A DNA stretch of 64,000 nucleotides from AV40 sp035568175 (GCA_035568175.1 DATMON010000015.1:92885-156884), one strand, 5' to 3'. Counted from the stretch's first letter, positions 24,428-34,162 are shown. Numbers and translations are program-made. Notes: generated by a model from the sequence alone, not told the origin.

Positions 24428-25723
24428 CTAGTCCAAGCCGAGCGCTTTGAATGTTTCATCGACGTGTTGGAAGTGAACGTCCAATGAGCAAAGCCGATCG
24501 ATCTCTTCCGCCGAAAGTTTGGCAGCGATTTCCGGTTCGGCTTTCGCGTTTTCGGCAAAACTCTCCTCGCCTTTCCACGTTTTCATCGCTGCGCGTTGCA
24601 CCGCTTCGTAAGCAACTTTGCGTTCTGCACCGGCGCGGGTGAGCGCGAGTAAAATCGATTGGCTGTTATAAAGACCTTTGGTGACTTCCAGATTCTGTTG
24701 CATCCGTTCGGGATACACTTGAAGTCGCTCTACGAGATTGCGCAGTTCAAAGAGCATGAAGTCGAGCAAGATGCAGGAGTCCGGCAGGATAATTCGCTCG
24801 GCGCTCGAATGACTGATATCGCGCTCGTGCCAAAGGGCGACGTTTTCCAGCGCGACCATTGAGTTGCCTCGAATCACGCGCGCGAGCCCACTCAGTCGCT
24901 CGCTCGTTATCGGATTGCGTTTGTGCGGCATGGCCGAGCTGCCCTTCTGTCCTTCGCCAAAATATTCTTCCACTTCCAGAACTTCAGTTCGCTGCAGATG
25001 ACGAAACTCGGTTGCCCAACGATCGATGCTGGAAGCGATCACCGCTAGCGTCGTCATGAATTCGGCGTGCCGATCGCGTTGCACGATCTGGGTCGAAAGG
25101 GTCGCCGGTTTCAATCCAAGTTTTTCACACACCGAACGTTCCACTTTTGGATCGACATGTGCATGGGTACCGACCGCGCCGCTGATTTTACCAACTCGAA
25201 TTCGCTCGAATGTTTGCGTGAGCCGTTCCTCCGCCCGGCCGAATTCGTCGAACATCAGTGCCATTTTCAATCCAAACGTGATCGGTTCGGCATGAACGCC
25301 GTGGCTGCGCCCGATCATCGGCGTCATTTTGTAACGGCGGGCTTGCGCGGCAATCACGCTGCGCAATTCCTTCAAATCGTTCGCCAGAATTTTGGTCGAT
25401 TCAGTGAGTTGAACCGACAACGTCGTGTCGAGAATGTCTGACGAAGTAAGTCCTTGATGAATCCAGCGCGCGGCCGGCCCGACCGAAGCGGCGACATTTT
25501 CCAGGAACGCGATAACGTCATGATTGGTCCGCTTCTCGATTTCGAGAATCTCCGGGATGGAAAAGCGCGCCTTCTTTCGAATTTCAGTCGCGTCGTTTTT
25601 CGGGATCTGACCGAGGTCGGCCATAGCTTCGCAGGCGAGGACTTCGATCTCCAGCCAGATCTGGAATTTGCGCGCGTCGGTCCAGACGTCGCGCATTTGC
25701 GGACGCGAATAACGATCGATCAC
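24428..25723 (-). CDS. purB: Adenylosuccinate lyase
   Basis: PurB cleaves SAICAR and adenylosuccinate in purine synthesis. The 431-residue protein belongs to the fumarase/aspartase superfamily: TSSDILDTTLSVQL, GRSHGVHAEPITFG and the signature GSSAMPHKRNPITSE. Its C-terminus converges on the receiver gene, with only 16 bp between the stops. Confidence 0.95.
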   Translation of the reverse strand: MIDRYSRPQMRDVWTDARKFQIWLEIEVLACEAMADLGQIPKNDATEIRKKARFSIPEILEIEKRTNHDVIAFLENVAASVGPAARWIHQGLTSSDILDTTLSVQLTESTKILANDLKELRSVIAAQARRYKMTPMIGRSHGVHAEPITFGLKMALMFDEFGRAEERLTQTFERIRVGKISGAVGTHAHVDPKVERSVCEKLGLKPATLSTQIVQRDRHAEFMTTLAVIASSIDRWATEFRHLQRTEVLEVEEYFGEGQKGSSAMPHKRNPITSERLSGLARVIRGNSMVALENVALWHERDISHSSAERIILPDSCILLDFMLFELRNLVERLQVYPERMQQNLEVTKGLYNSQSILLALTRAGAERKVAYEAVQRAAMKTWKGEESFAENAKAEPEIAAKLSAEEIDRLCSLDVHFQHVDETFKALGLD

Positions 25724-25794
25724 GCCGCAAGATAGATAGGCGCGTTAAACGCGAAAGTGTTTTGTGGTAGAAAAGAAAGTCGAATTAGCCTAGT

Positions 25795-25977
25795 TTAGCA
25801 AACCTTGGCGCGCAGGAACTTGCCGTCGCTTTGGACGCGCACTTTTCCGCTGCCCAAGAGGTCAGCAACGGCCGCGACCGTTTCTTTCGTGTTCTTCGTG
25901 CAAGAACTGACTGCGAGGACGAGGTCGCCAAGAGAAAGTTTCGTGCGTGGCTTTAGGATTTGGCTGTTTTTCTTCAT
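25795..25977 (-). CDS. Small conserved-looking basic protein
   Basis: This 60-residue protein, MKKNSQILKPRTKLSLGDLV and onward, has a helical centre (DLVLAVSSCTKNTKETVAAV) and a beta-like end (GKVRVQSDGKFLRAKV), similar in outline to a small winged-helix domain. The inner ATG at 25977 is preferred. It stands alone between purB and dedA. I believe similar short proteins occur in Verrucomicrobiota but cannot confirm this here. Confidence 0.6.
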   Translation of the reverse strand: MKKNSQILKPRTKLSLGDLVLAVSSCTKNTKETVAAVADLLGSGKVRVQSDGKFLRAKVC

Positions 25978-26074
25978 TGCTTTGTATCCGTTTGACAGCA
26001 CCTTCAGTGCCTTTGTTCAATCTTATTTCGCGCGCAGCACGCGTGGCGGTTGGATTAATCTTAGCGGAGAAAAC

Positions 26075-26704
26075 TCAGTTCGATTTCCGCTTGGAAAGCC
26101 ACATCGAAACAGCGTAAAGCATCGCGAATGCGAGAACTACCAGGAGCAGCCACTTCGATTGGCTCCGCACGAAATGCACAAATCCTTCCGGATCATTCAA
26201 TAAATCGGGAGCAACCCGATGAGCGCGAACGCCAAGATAAGCCAGGATCGAACATGAAATCGTTGACCCCAGAATCGTCCAGACGCTGAAACTCGTAAAA
26301 TTCATCCGAACAATGCCGGCCGGGATCGAGATCAAATGCCGGACGCCGGGCAAAAGGCGGGCGAAGAAAACGCCCCCGGATTCATAGCGGGCGAGCCAGT
26401 GCTCGGCTTCCTCCAATTTCTTCGGTGAAAATAGAATGAATCGGCCGAAACGCACGACTAACGGACGACCGAGCCAAAGTGAAAGCCAATACATTACCGC
26501 CGCGCCCAGATACGCCCCCAGCGTGCTCGCCAGAATCACACCTGCGAGGCTCAATCTGCCTTCCGCAGCCAAAAACGCGGCCGGCGGCACCACTACCTCT
26601 GCGGGCAACGGAATGGGCGTGCTTCCCATCGCCATCAACACAATGATTCCGAGGTAGCCCCCGGTCAGGACCCATTCGGACCAATGTTGAAGCAAATGAT
26701 GCAT
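26075..26704 (-). CDS. DedA family membrane protein
   Basis: This 209-residue inner-membrane protein of the DedA/SNARE-associated family (flippase-like; undecaprenyl phosphate or phospholipid recycling in studied members) has several hydrophobic segments and the family motifs PLPAEVVVPPAAFLAAEGRL, GAYLGAAVMYWLSLWLGRP, and FFARLLPGVRHLISIPAGIV. It is divergent from the MsbA-like exporter across a repeat-containing gap. Confidence 0.9.
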   Translation of the reverse strand: MHHLLQHWSEWVLTGGYLGIIVLMAMGSTPIPLPAEVVVPPAAFLAAEGRLSLAGVILASTLGAYLGAAVMYWLSLWLGRPLVVRFGRFILFSPKKLEEAEHWLARYESGGVFFARLLPGVRHLISIPAGIVRMNFTSFSVWTILGSTISCSILAYLGVRAHRVAPDLLNDPEGFVHFVRSQSKWLLLVVLAFAMLYAVSMWLSKRKSN

Positions 26705-26708
26705 GCGA

Positions 26709-26803
26709 AGAATTTCGGATTTCGGATTTCAGATTTAGGATTTAGCCTGAGCGGAAATTCGAGCGTGTGTAGTTCAATCTGAAATCGGCAATCTGCAATC
26801 TTA
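26709..26803. repeat. Phrase-like inverted repeat (GGATTTCGGATTTCAGATTT type)
   Basis: The left arm (26712-26742) is built of GGATTTC/AGATTTA units. The right arm near 26780-26803 reads AATCTGAAATCGGCAATCTG and is roughly complementary. This low-complexity palindrome occupies the divergent dedA / MsbA-like promoter region. Confidence 0.55.
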
Positions 26804-26810
26804 AATTATC

Positions 26811-28553
26811 ATGTCGATCTACCGGCGCGTCTTTCGTTACTACCGGCCCTTTCTGCCGCAGACTATTGCCGGATTGCTGCTCTCTCTGATCGGCATCGGC
26901 CTGAATCTGCTCAAACCATGGCCGTTCAAGATCATCGTCGACGATTTTCTGAGACCGAATCCTAACCCGCCCGGCGATGCGCACACCTGGATTCCCCTGC
27001 TCTGTCTTGCCCTCGTCGTGATCCAGTTCCTCTGGGGAGTGATCAATTGGGCAACCAATTACATTTTGGTGAAGGTCGGACTGCAGACGCTTTTAAAATT
27101 GCGCACCGACCTCTACGCTTACCTGCAATCGCTCTCGCTCAAGTATCACGACCTCCGCCGGTCGAGCGATTTGAGTTTTCGCGTGGCCTACGATTCGCAG
27201 TCGATCCAGACGATCTACAACAAAGGCTTCACCGGCATTTTCGGTTCCGTTGTCACTTTGATCGGCACGTTTGCGATCATGGTGCAGCTCGATTGGCAAC
27301 TCACCCTGCTCTCGTTAGGCATCGTTCCGCTCATCATTCTGGCGATTTACTTTTTCGCGCACCGAATACGCCACCAATCGACCTTCATCCAGGAACAGGA
27401 AAGCGCGGTCCTCGCGCAAGCGCAGGAAGGGCTCAGTTCCATTCGCATGGTGCACGCGTTCGGACGTGAACAATTCGAGGTCATGCAATTCCACCAGCAA
27501 GCCCAACAAAGTTTACAGGCGAACCTCCGTCTCACGCTCACCAACGTGAACAGCGCGCTCGTCATCAGCACGCTGATGGTTTTCGGCACGGCGGCGATGT
27601 ATTACGTCGGAACGCTGCACGTTCTCGCCGGCACGCTCACGCTCGGGACGCTCCTGGTTTTCAGCGCTTACTTGCTCATGCTCTATCAACCGCTCGAATC
27701 GATCACTTACACTGCATGGGCGATGGAAGGTGCGACCGCCGGCGCAAAACGCTGCTTCGAAGTGCTGGATCGAGAAGACGACGTGGTCGATTCGCCGAAC
27801 GCGATCGCGATTGATTCCGCCAAAGGCGCGATCGGATTTCAAAATGTGTCCTTCGGATACGCCCAAGATCGACAGGTGCTGCACGATGTCGATCTTCGGA
27901 TTGAGCCGAACCAAATGATCGCGATCGTCGGCGGCACCGGCGCCGGCAAAAGCACGCTTCTAAGCTTGGTCCCCCGCTTTTACGATCCGACTTCCGGTTC
28001 GGTCACGCTCGACGGCCGCGACGTGCGCGAGATCAAAAAACAATCGCTGCGCGCACAAATCGGGATCGTGTTGCAGGACACGCTCCTGTTTTCGACCACG
28101 ATTCGGGAAAATATTGCTTACGGCCGGCCCGAGGCGACCGATGATGAAATTATTGACGCGGCCAAGCGCGCGCAGGCCGATGAATTCATTCGGCAGTTGC
28201 CGAACGGTTACGCCAGCACGGTCGGCGAACGCGGACAGCAATTAAGCGTCGGCCAACGTCAGCGTATTGGAATTGCTCGCGCTTTTTTGAAGAACGCGCC
28301 GATTTTGTTGCTCGATGAACCGACGTCGGCGCTCGATCCCACGACCGAAGCCGCCATCATGGAAACAATCAAAGATTTAATGCGGGGCCGGACGACTCTG
28401 ATTGCGACTCACCGCCTGGCCACCATTCACGATGTCGATCGCATCGTGGTGGTCGAGCACGGGCGCATGGTGGAGCAAGGTCGCGGAACGGAATTGCTCG
28501 CACGCGGCGGTGTTTACGCGAAACTGTTCACTTCCGGAAAATTTCCAACATGA
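26811..28553 (+). CDS. MsbA-like ABC exporter (fused permease and ATPase)
   Basis: This 580-residue half-transporter has six membrane helices in residues 1-310 and a nucleotide-binding domain. The latter carries Walker A VGGTGAGKSTLLSL (~367-380), Q-loop IGIVLQDTLLFS, signature LSVGQRQRIGIARAFL (LSVGQ rather than LSGGQ), Walker B ILLLDEPTSALD and H-loop THRL. It resembles lipid A/multidrug exporters. The downstream acyltransferase start overlaps its stop (ATGA), and two glycan-type genes follow, which supports export of a lipid-linked or surface glycan. Confidence 0.9.
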   Translation: MSIYRRVFRYYRPFLPQTIAGLLLSLIGIGLNLLKPWPFKIIVDDFLRPNPNPPGDAHTWIPLLCLALVVIQFLWGVINWATNYILVKVGLQTLLKLRTDLYAYLQSLSLKYHDLRRSSDLSFRVAYDSQSIQTIYNKGFTGIFGSVVTLIGTFAIMVQLDWQLTLLSLGIVPLIILAIYFFAHRIRHQSTFIQEQESAVLAQAQEGLSSIRMVHAFGREQFEVMQFHQQAQQSLQANLRLTLTNVNSALVISTLMVFGTAAMYYVGTLHVLAGTLTLGTLLVFSAYLLMLYQPLESITYTAWAMEGATAGAKRCFEVLDREDDVVDSPNAIAIDSAKGAIGFQNVSFGYAQDRQVLHDVDLRIEPNQMIAIVGGTGAGKSTLLSLVPRFYDPTSGSVTLDGRDVREIKKQSLRAQIGIVLQDTLLFSTTIRENIAYGRPEATDDEIIDAAKRAQADEFIRQLPNGYASTVGERGQQLSVGQRQRIGIARAFLKNAPILLLDEPTSALDPTTEAAIMETIKDLMRGRTTLIATHRLATIHDVDRIVVVEHGRMVEQGRGTELLARGGVYAKLFTSGKFPT

Positions 28554-29137
28554 GCAACATCAAACAAGATCGACATGTCGAGCACGACTGGTATCCGGAT
28601 CCAATTCCTCCCAACGTCGAGTTCGGCGAAGGCTTCTATTGCGAGAGTGCTCAGATTTTCAAAAAACTGATCAGCAAAAAACCGGGCGCGGTTGTGATCG
28701 GCAATCACGTTTCCTGTTACGCCGGCTGCTCGTTCGCGGTTGGCGAAAATGGAAAGTGCACCGTCGGCGATTTTACGTTGCTCAACGGCGCGCTCATCAT
28801 GGCCGAAGAAAAGATCGACATTGGCTCGCATTGCCTCGTTTCCTGGAATGTCGGCATCGCCGATTCCGATTTTCATCCGCTCGAACCGGCGCAACGGTTG
28901 ATCGATGCGCAAGCGCTCGCCCCGTATTTCAAAGATCGACCGCCACGACCAAAATTGAAAACAGCGCCGGTAAAGATCGGCGACAATGTTTGGATCGGAA
29001 TGGGCGCAGTAATTTTGAAAGGCGTGACCATCGGCGATAATTCGGTCGTCGCGGCTGGAGCGATCGTCACTAAGAGCATCCCGGCGAATACGATCGTCGC
29101 CGGAAATCCGGCCTTGGTCGTTAAGAAATTCGAATGA
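28550..29137 (+). CDS. Hexapeptide-repeat acyltransferase (WcaF/LacA-like)
   Basis: This 195-residue left-handed beta-helix protein has hexapeptide repeats in two stretches: VVIGNHVSCYAGCSFAVGEN with CTVGDFTLLNGALI (~45-90) and VKIGDNVWIGMGAVILKGVT with IGDNSVVAAGAIVTKSIPAN (~140-185). Such proteins O- or N-acetylate sugars. The start overlaps the exporter stop by 4 bp. An acyl-CoA dependent sugar modification in the same pathway as the next glycosyltransferase is likely. Confidence 0.85.
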   Translation: MSNIKQDRHVEHDWYPDPIPPNVEFGEGFYCESAQIFKKLISKKPGAVVIGNHVSCYAGCSFAVGENGKCTVGDFTLLNGALIMAEEKIDIGSHCLVSWNVGIADSDFHPLEPAQRLIDAQALAPYFKDRPPRPKLKTAPVKIGDNVWIGMGAVILKGVTIGDNSVVAAGAIVTKSIPANTIVAGNPALVVKKFE

Positions 29138-29146
29138 GATCAGCAA

Positions 29147-29245
29147 ACGCCCAACGCCGAACGCCCAACGCCCAATACCGAATTCAGAGCACCGCCTCTT
29201 TTATTCGAGATTGGATGTTCGGCGTTGGACGTTCGGCGTTTTCTT
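29147..29245. repeat. Phrase-like inverted repeat (CGCCCAACGCCGAA type)
   Basis: Left arm ACGCCCAACGCCGAACGCCC (29148-29167 and on) and right arm GGATGTTCGGCGTTGGACGT (29213-29232 and on) are complementary low-complexity arms around about 45 bp. They fill the gap between the acyltransferase and glycosyltransferase genes and run almost to the start codon. Confidence 0.6.
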
Positions 29246-29249
29246 TGTA

Positions 29250-30422
29250 ATGGCCCGCAAGCGGATCGTGGTGATGGGCTTTATGGGAGGGATGCCGATC
29301 GCCGGCGTGATCTGGCAGCACGTCCATTATGTCGTCGGATTGCAACGGCTGGGGCACGACGTTTACTACATCGAAGATTCAGCGCGGCTTCCCTACAATC
29401 CGGAAACCTTTGAGGTAAACGACGAGTTCGATTACGCCGCGAAAGTCCTGGGTCGTTTGGCCGGCGAATTCGATTTCAAGAACCGCTGGGCGTTCTGCGC
29501 GCGTTACCTCGAAAAAAATCCGACGGCCGGGCTGCCGTTAAAAAAGATTCGCCAGCTTTATCGCGACGCCGACGCCATCTTGAACATTTGCGGCACGCAG
29601 GAGTTCAATGACGATTTGTTGAAGAGCAATCGTATTATTTATGTCGAAAGCGATCCCGGTGTTGAACAAATCAAGATCGACAAAAGCCTCAGATCGACAA
29701 TCGATTACCTCAGCCGTCATCACAACCTTTTCACGTTCGGGGAAAACGTCGGCACGAAAAAATTTCCGGTGCCGACGCACGGATTCAAATGGAACGCGAC
29801 GCGGCAACCTGTCGTGACCGATCTTTGGAAAACAAGTCGCGCGCCTAAACGGGCGGCAGTTTTCACTTCCATCGCGAATTGGTCGACCAGCGGATTGAAA
29901 GACATCACCTGGCGCGGTCGAAAATATCTCTGGAGCAAGTCGCGCGAATTTTTGCGTTTCGTGGCCGCGCCGAAAAAGGCGGGCGAAACTTTCGAGCTCG
30001 CAACAAACATTCAGGACCGAAAAACGTGGGAGAAATTCGAGCGCAACGGTTGGCGATTCACTTCGCCGGTACAAATGAGCGTCGATCACTGGCTTTACCG
30101 CGATTACATCCAGCAATCGAAAGGCGAGTTCACTGTCGCAAAAGATCAGTACATCCGGCTCAACACCGGCTGGTTCAGCGATCGGAGCGCCTGTTACCTC
30201 GCTGCGGGACGTCCTGTCATTACGCAGGAAACCGGTTTCACAACAAATTACGGAGGCGATGCCGGCCTGCTTGCTTTTCGTTCGTTAGGCGAAATCGCCG
30301 AAGCCGTAAAAATGATCAATCGCGACTACAAGAAGCACTCGGGCGCGGCCCGACAAATCGCGCATGAAATCTTCGAAGCCGAGAAAGTCTTAAAGTCATT
30401 GCTCGACCGCGCCGGAATTTGA
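29250..30422 (+). CDS. Glycosyltransferase-like protein (GT-B, glycan-associated)
   Basis: This 390-residue protein begins with a Rossmann-like strand and glycine loop (IVVMGFMGGMPIAGVIWQHV) and VGLQRLGHDVYYIEDSA. It ends with a GT-B-like nucleotide-sugar site pattern (GWFSDRSACYLAAGRPVITQ followed by ETGF). The second pattern recurs in the protein at 38487-39629. The ATG at 29250 is chosen because upstream codons lie in the repeat arm. Its place after the exporter and acyltransferase suggests surface glycan assembly. Confidence 0.75.
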   Translation: MARKRIVVMGFMGGMPIAGVIWQHVHYVVGLQRLGHDVYYIEDSARLPYNPETFEVNDEFDYAAKVLGRLAGEFDFKNRWAFCARYLEKNPTAGLPLKKIRQLYRDADAILNICGTQEFNDDLLKSNRIIYVESDPGVEQIKIDKSLRSTIDYLSRHHNLFTFGENVGTKKFPVPTHGFKWNATRQPVVTDLWKTSRAPKRAAVFTSIANWSTSGLKDITWRGRKYLWSKSREFLRFVAAPKKAGETFELATNIQDRKTWEKFERNGWRFTSPVQMSVDHWLYRDYIQQSKGEFTVAKDQYIRLNTGWFSDRSACYLAAGRPVITQETGFTTNYGGDAGLLAFRSLGEIAEAVKMINRDYKKHSGAARQIAHEIFEAEKVLKSLLDRAGI

Positions 30423-30468
30423 GCGGTTGCTTTTCAATTAGTTCGTTTCATCTTCCAGACTTTCCGGC

Positions 30469-32127
30469 ATGAAGGGCGTTCCCATTTTTATCGCAGTAAC
30501 GTTGCTCGTTTCGTCCACGTCGTTCGCGCAACAGCAGCCGAACGGGCAGCAGCCAAACGGGCTGCCACCTTCGAATGGAGCACCGCCGTCAAACTCTCCG
30601 ATTGAGCCAAGACCTCGTGATCTTGCACCCGGGACACGAGCAAACACGCCCGGGCAAAATGTCGTGGCTGTTCCGGTGCCAATGGCACCCCCGCAACCAA
30701 ATGGTCCGATTCAAAAAAGTCTGGTCCGCATCACCGCGACCGAAGTGGCGCCGGATTATCGCGCGCCTTGGAATGCCGGCATGATCGGCCGAGGTGTCGG
30801 CGCCGGATTTGTGATCGAGGGCAACCGCATCATGACCAACGCACACGTGGTCAGTAACAGCCGCTATCTCACGGTCGAGCGCGATGGCGATCCAAACAAG
30901 TATCCGGCCAGAGTGCTTTTCGTCGCGCATGATTGCGACCTGGCGCTCATCACCGTCGATTCTCCAAATTTCTACAAGAACATGCTGCAGCTGAAGTTTG
31001 GCGGAATTCCGGAACTCGAATCGACCGTTTCGGCCTACGGGTATCCGATCGGCGGCGAGCGGATGTCGGTTACCACCGGTATCGTTTCACGGATCGATTT
31101 CCAACTTTACACTCACTCATCGATTGATCAGCACCTGGCCGTCCAAATCAGCGCCCAAATTAATCCGGGCAACAGTGGCGGTCCCGTGATGCAAAACGCG
31201 AAGGTCGTCGGCGTCGCGTTTCAAGGTTACAGCGGCGACGTCGCGCAAGGCGTCGCGTACATGGTGCCGACGCCGGTGATTAATCGCTTTCTCAAGGACG
31301 TCAGCAAGGGTCGCTACGACGGGTATGTCGATCTTGGAATCACTTATGGAAAATTACAAAACCCGGCGCAGCGAAAATTTCTTGGTTTGAAAGACGACGG
31401 GCGGGGCGTGTTGGTCGAAACCGTGGTCGCGGCCGGACCATGCGCGAAAATTCTACGGCCGGGCGACGTTTTGCTCTCAATCGATAATCATCCGATAGCG
31501 AGCGACGGAAATGTGGAGCTGGAAGGCGAGCGAGTTGAGATGCCCGAAGTCGTCGAGCGAAAGTTCAAGGGAGACAAAGTGAAGTTCGACATCTGGCGCG
31601 ACAAACAATCGACCAACGGAAGCGTGCAGCTCGACAACGTTCCGCCGTATTTTATGCAGAGCCACAAGTATGATGTCCGGCCTCGATATATCCTTTACGG
31701 AGGCCTTCTCTTCCAACCACTGTCGCTCGATTTGCTCGAAGCATATCAACCCCAGGATCTGCGGCTTCGCCATTTCTTCGATTTTTATGTGATCGACCAA
31801 CTCTATATCGAGCATCCAGACGTGATTGTGCTGACGAACATTTTGCCGGACCCGATCAACACTTATCTCGCGCCTTACCGCGGCGGAATTGTCGATTCAA
31901 TCAACGGCAAAAAGATTCACACCTTGGAGGAGTTAAGTCAGACCTTGTCCGAGCCGGCCGAGCGATTTGTGATCGACATGATCGGAGACGGCCCTCCGCT
32001 TGTGCTGGATCCGAAACAAGTCGAAGCCGCGCGGGAACGGATCAGACAACGTTACAATGTCGTCCGGGAGCAAAATCTCCAGGAGCAACCCACTGCGAAG
32101 TCGCCCGATCTCCAGACAAAAATTTAA
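30469..32127 (+). CDS. Secreted trypsin-like serine protease with PDZ domain (DegP/HtrA-like)
   Basis: This 552-residue exported protein has a signal peptide (1-21), a Pro/Gln/Asn-rich linker (~22-80), and a chymotrypsin-fold domain with an apparently complete triad: His126 (TNAHVV), Asp157 (CDLALI) and Ser236 (NPGNSGGP). A PDZ region with GVLVETVVAAGPCAKILRPG follows (~300-380), then a second PDZ-like region (~440-520). It probably acts in periplasmic protein quality control. The next gene, 2 bp downstream, is a homolog that has lost the catalytic His and Asp. Confidence 0.88.
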   Translation: MKGVPIFIAVTLLVSSTSFAQQQPNGQQPNGLPPSNGAPPSNSPIEPRPRDLAPGTRANTPGQNVVAVPVPMAPPQPNGPIQKSLVRITATEVAPDYRAPWNAGMIGRGVGAGFVIEGNRIMTNAHVVSNSRYLTVERDGDPNKYPARVLFVAHDCDLALITVDSPNFYKNMLQLKFGGIPELESTVSAYGYPIGGERMSVTTGIVSRIDFQLYTHSSIDQHLAVQISAQINPGNSGGPVMQNAKVVGVAFQGYSGDVAQGVAYMVPTPVINRFLKDVSKGRYDGYVDLGITYGKLQNPAQRKFLGLKDDGRGVLVETVVAAGPCAKILRPGDVLLSIDNHPIASDGNVELEGERVEMPEVVERKFKGDKVKFDIWRDKQSTNGSVQLDNVPPYFMQSHKYDVRPRYILYGGLLFQPLSLDLLEAYQPQDLRLRHFFDFYVIDQLYIEHPDVIVLTNILPDPINTYLAPYRGGIVDSINGKKIHTLEELSQTLSEPAERFVIDMIGDGPPLVLDPKQVEAARERIRQRYNVVREQNLQEQPTAKSPDLQTKI

Positions 32128-32129
32128 AG

Positions 32130-33635
32130 ATGCGAAGTTTATTCATCACCGTTGTTTTCGCTGTGGCCGTTAGCGCTGGCGCCGCGGTCAAGAAAGACGC
32201 AGCCTCGCCGGCGCCGAACAAAGACGTCAAACAAAAGCCACTCTCGCTCGTGCGCGTCAACGTGACCGGCCAGTCGTATGATTATTTCCGACCGTGGCAA
32301 AAGAAAGCGCCGGTCTCCAAGCGCGCGCTCGGGGCAGTTCTTTCAAAAGGGCGCGTGCTCGTCACCGCGGATTTGGTCACAAACCAAAATTACGTCGAGC
32401 TCGAGCGTGCCGAATCAGGCGAAAAAACCGCCGCCAACGTTGAAGTAATCGATTACGAGGCGAACCTCGCCCTTCTCGAACCGAGTGAGAAAAATTTCCT
32501 CGACGGGATCGCGCCGCTCGACATTGCCGCGGACACGGTCGTTGGCGATCGACTCGCCGCGTGGCAACTTGAGCCGACCGGTGCGTTGGTCGCGACTGAA
32601 GGCCTGGTCACGACCATTCAGATGACCCATTACCCGGTCGATGTCGGCCAGTTTCTCACCTATCGCATCAGCATCCCGATGCAGTATCGCGAAAACAGCT
32701 ACACGATTCCGCTGGTCAAAAACAACAAGCTCGCCGGTTTGCTTTTGCGTTACGATCCGCGATCGCAGCTGATCGATGCGATTCCGGCGCCGATCATTAC
32801 CCATTTCCTGAAGGAAGCCGAGAGCGAGCACTACCGCGGATTTCCGGCAGTCGGTTTTTCATTTTTTCCAACCCGCGATCCGCAATTACGGAAATATGCT
32901 GGCCAAACAGGCAAGCCTGGCGGCGTTTACGTGACTAACGTCGAACCAAACATGCCAGCGATGAAAGCAGGGATGCAAGTGGGCGACATCATCATGGCGA
33001 TCGGAAATCACGAGATCGACCAGAACGGCAATTATGTCGATCCGCTTTACGGCAAAATCGATTTTACCAATTTGATTAGCGCGCATTCCTACGCGGGGGA
33101 CGTGCTCTCGTTTCAAATCCAGCGTGGAGGGAAACCGATGGAAGTGAAGGTCACGCTCGAGCATCGTGACGCGAAAGATTATATCAGCCCGCCCTATGCG
33201 CTCGACGAAGCGCCTAAATATCTCGTCCTCGGTGGGCTCATTTTTCAGGAGCTGTCCCGCCAGTATCTGAAGGAATGGGGACCGAACTGGCTGCGTGAAG
33301 CGCCGCAGCGATTCGTTTATCTCGACCGGTTTCAATCGGAGCTTTTTCCCGGAGAAAATCGCCGCATCGTGATTTTGAGTCAGGTCCTCCCCGCCAATAA
33401 CACTATCGGTTACGATGAATTTTCTTATCTGACCGTGCTCAAAGTAAACGGCCAGGAAATAAAATCACTCAACGATCTGGCGAACGCAGTGAAGCAACCG
33501 ATCGATGGCGGCTTCATCAAGATCGAGACCGAAGAAGACCCGAAACAAATCGAGCTCGAGGCCGGCACCATTGCCGCGGAAGCTCCTGCTCTTCAGGAGA
33601 ATTACGGAATCCCTTCCCTCCAGCGCCTTGAGTAA
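32130..33635 (+). CDS. DegP-like pseudoprotease with PDZ domain
   Basis: This 501-residue exported protein has a signal peptide (1-19) and is homologous along its length to the preceding protease. The His position reads VTADLVT (D81 in place of His), the Asp position reads ANLALL (N112 in place of Asp), and the Ser region reads RENSYTIPLV instead of GNSGGPV. Proteolysis is therefore unlikely. A PDZ domain (~255-345; GGVYVTNVEPNMPAMKAGMQ) is kept. Tandem placement suggests a hetero-oligomer or a chaperone/adaptor role beside the active protease; that is inference. Confidence 0.75.
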   Translation: MRSLFITVVFAVAVSAGAAVKKDAASPAPNKDVKQKPLSLVRVNVTGQSYDYFRPWQKKAPVSKRALGAVLSKGRVLVTADLVTNQNYVELERAESGEKTAANVEVIDYEANLALLEPSEKNFLDGIAPLDIAADTVVGDRLAAWQLEPTGALVATEGLVTTIQMTHYPVDVGQFLTYRISIPMQYRENSYTIPLVKNNKLAGLLLRYDPRSQLIDAIPAPIITHFLKEAESEHYRGFPAVGFSFFPTRDPQLRKYAGQTGKPGGVYVTNVEPNMPAMKAGMQVGDIIMAIGNHEIDQNGNYVDPLYGKIDFTNLISAHSYAGDVLSFQIQRGGKPMEVKVTLEHRDAKDYISPPYALDEAPKYLVLGGLIFQELSRQYLKEWGPNWLREAPQRFVYLDRFQSELFPGENRRIVILSQVLPANNTIGYDEFSYLTVLKVNGQEIKSLNDLANAVKQPIDGGFIKIETEEDPKQIELEAGTIAAEAPALQENYGIPSLQRLE

Positions 33636-33664
33636 TTTCTCTTCCGCTTCCTCTTAATCTTCGC

Positions 33665-34090
33665 CTATTGCTTCGGTTGCACGAAGTTCACATCCTGAAT
33701 AAACAGGAACTTTCCCAATGCGGGAAAGATCGCGACCGCCTTGGTATCCGAGCGGCGCCATGATCTGTCCTCTCCAATTGCCGGCGCTTGCTGCCAGCTC
33801 GTTCCTTCCGGAGCGCTCAGGCGCAATATCTCTGCGACACTTTGGGGCGAAAGAGCTGACGTGTCCGGATTAGCAAAACCTTCGCGCTGGCTGATTCCGT
33901 TGACAAAATCGACAAGAATCATGAAGCCGCCCGACATGTAACCGAACTCATGCACCTCACCGTGAATGCCTAAGTCTTTGCCGGGTTTGCCGTATCTGAC
34001 CTCGATTTGTTTCTGATCTTCGCCGATCCGGCCAAAGCCCGTTCCGGCTAAAACTATCCAGACCAAAACTGTGAACGTTAGTGCCTTCAT
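33665..34090 (-). CDS. Secreted protein of unknown function
   Basis: This 141-residue protein has a signal peptide (MKALTFTVLVWIVLAGTGFG). The mature part has IEVRYGKPGKDLGIHGEVHE, with alternating strands and a terminal FLFIQDVNFVQPKQ. The start at 34090 is preferred because it gives a clean signal peptide. It converges on the pseudoprotease gene, and the next minus-strand gene upstream is also secreted. No family is recognised. Confidence 0.7.
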   Translation of the reverse strand: MKALTFTVLVWIVLAGTGFGRIGEDQKQIEVRYGKPGKDLGIHGEVHEFGYMSGGFMILVDFVNGISQREGFANPDTSALSPQSVAEILRLSAPEGTSWQQAPAIGEDRSWRRSDTKAVAIFPALGKFLFIQDVNFVQPKQ

Positions 34091-34162
34091 CTTTCCATCG
34101 ATTATTTCAAAACAAACGTGACCGAATCGATCCAATTGCGCAAATCGCTAGAAACGATTCAA

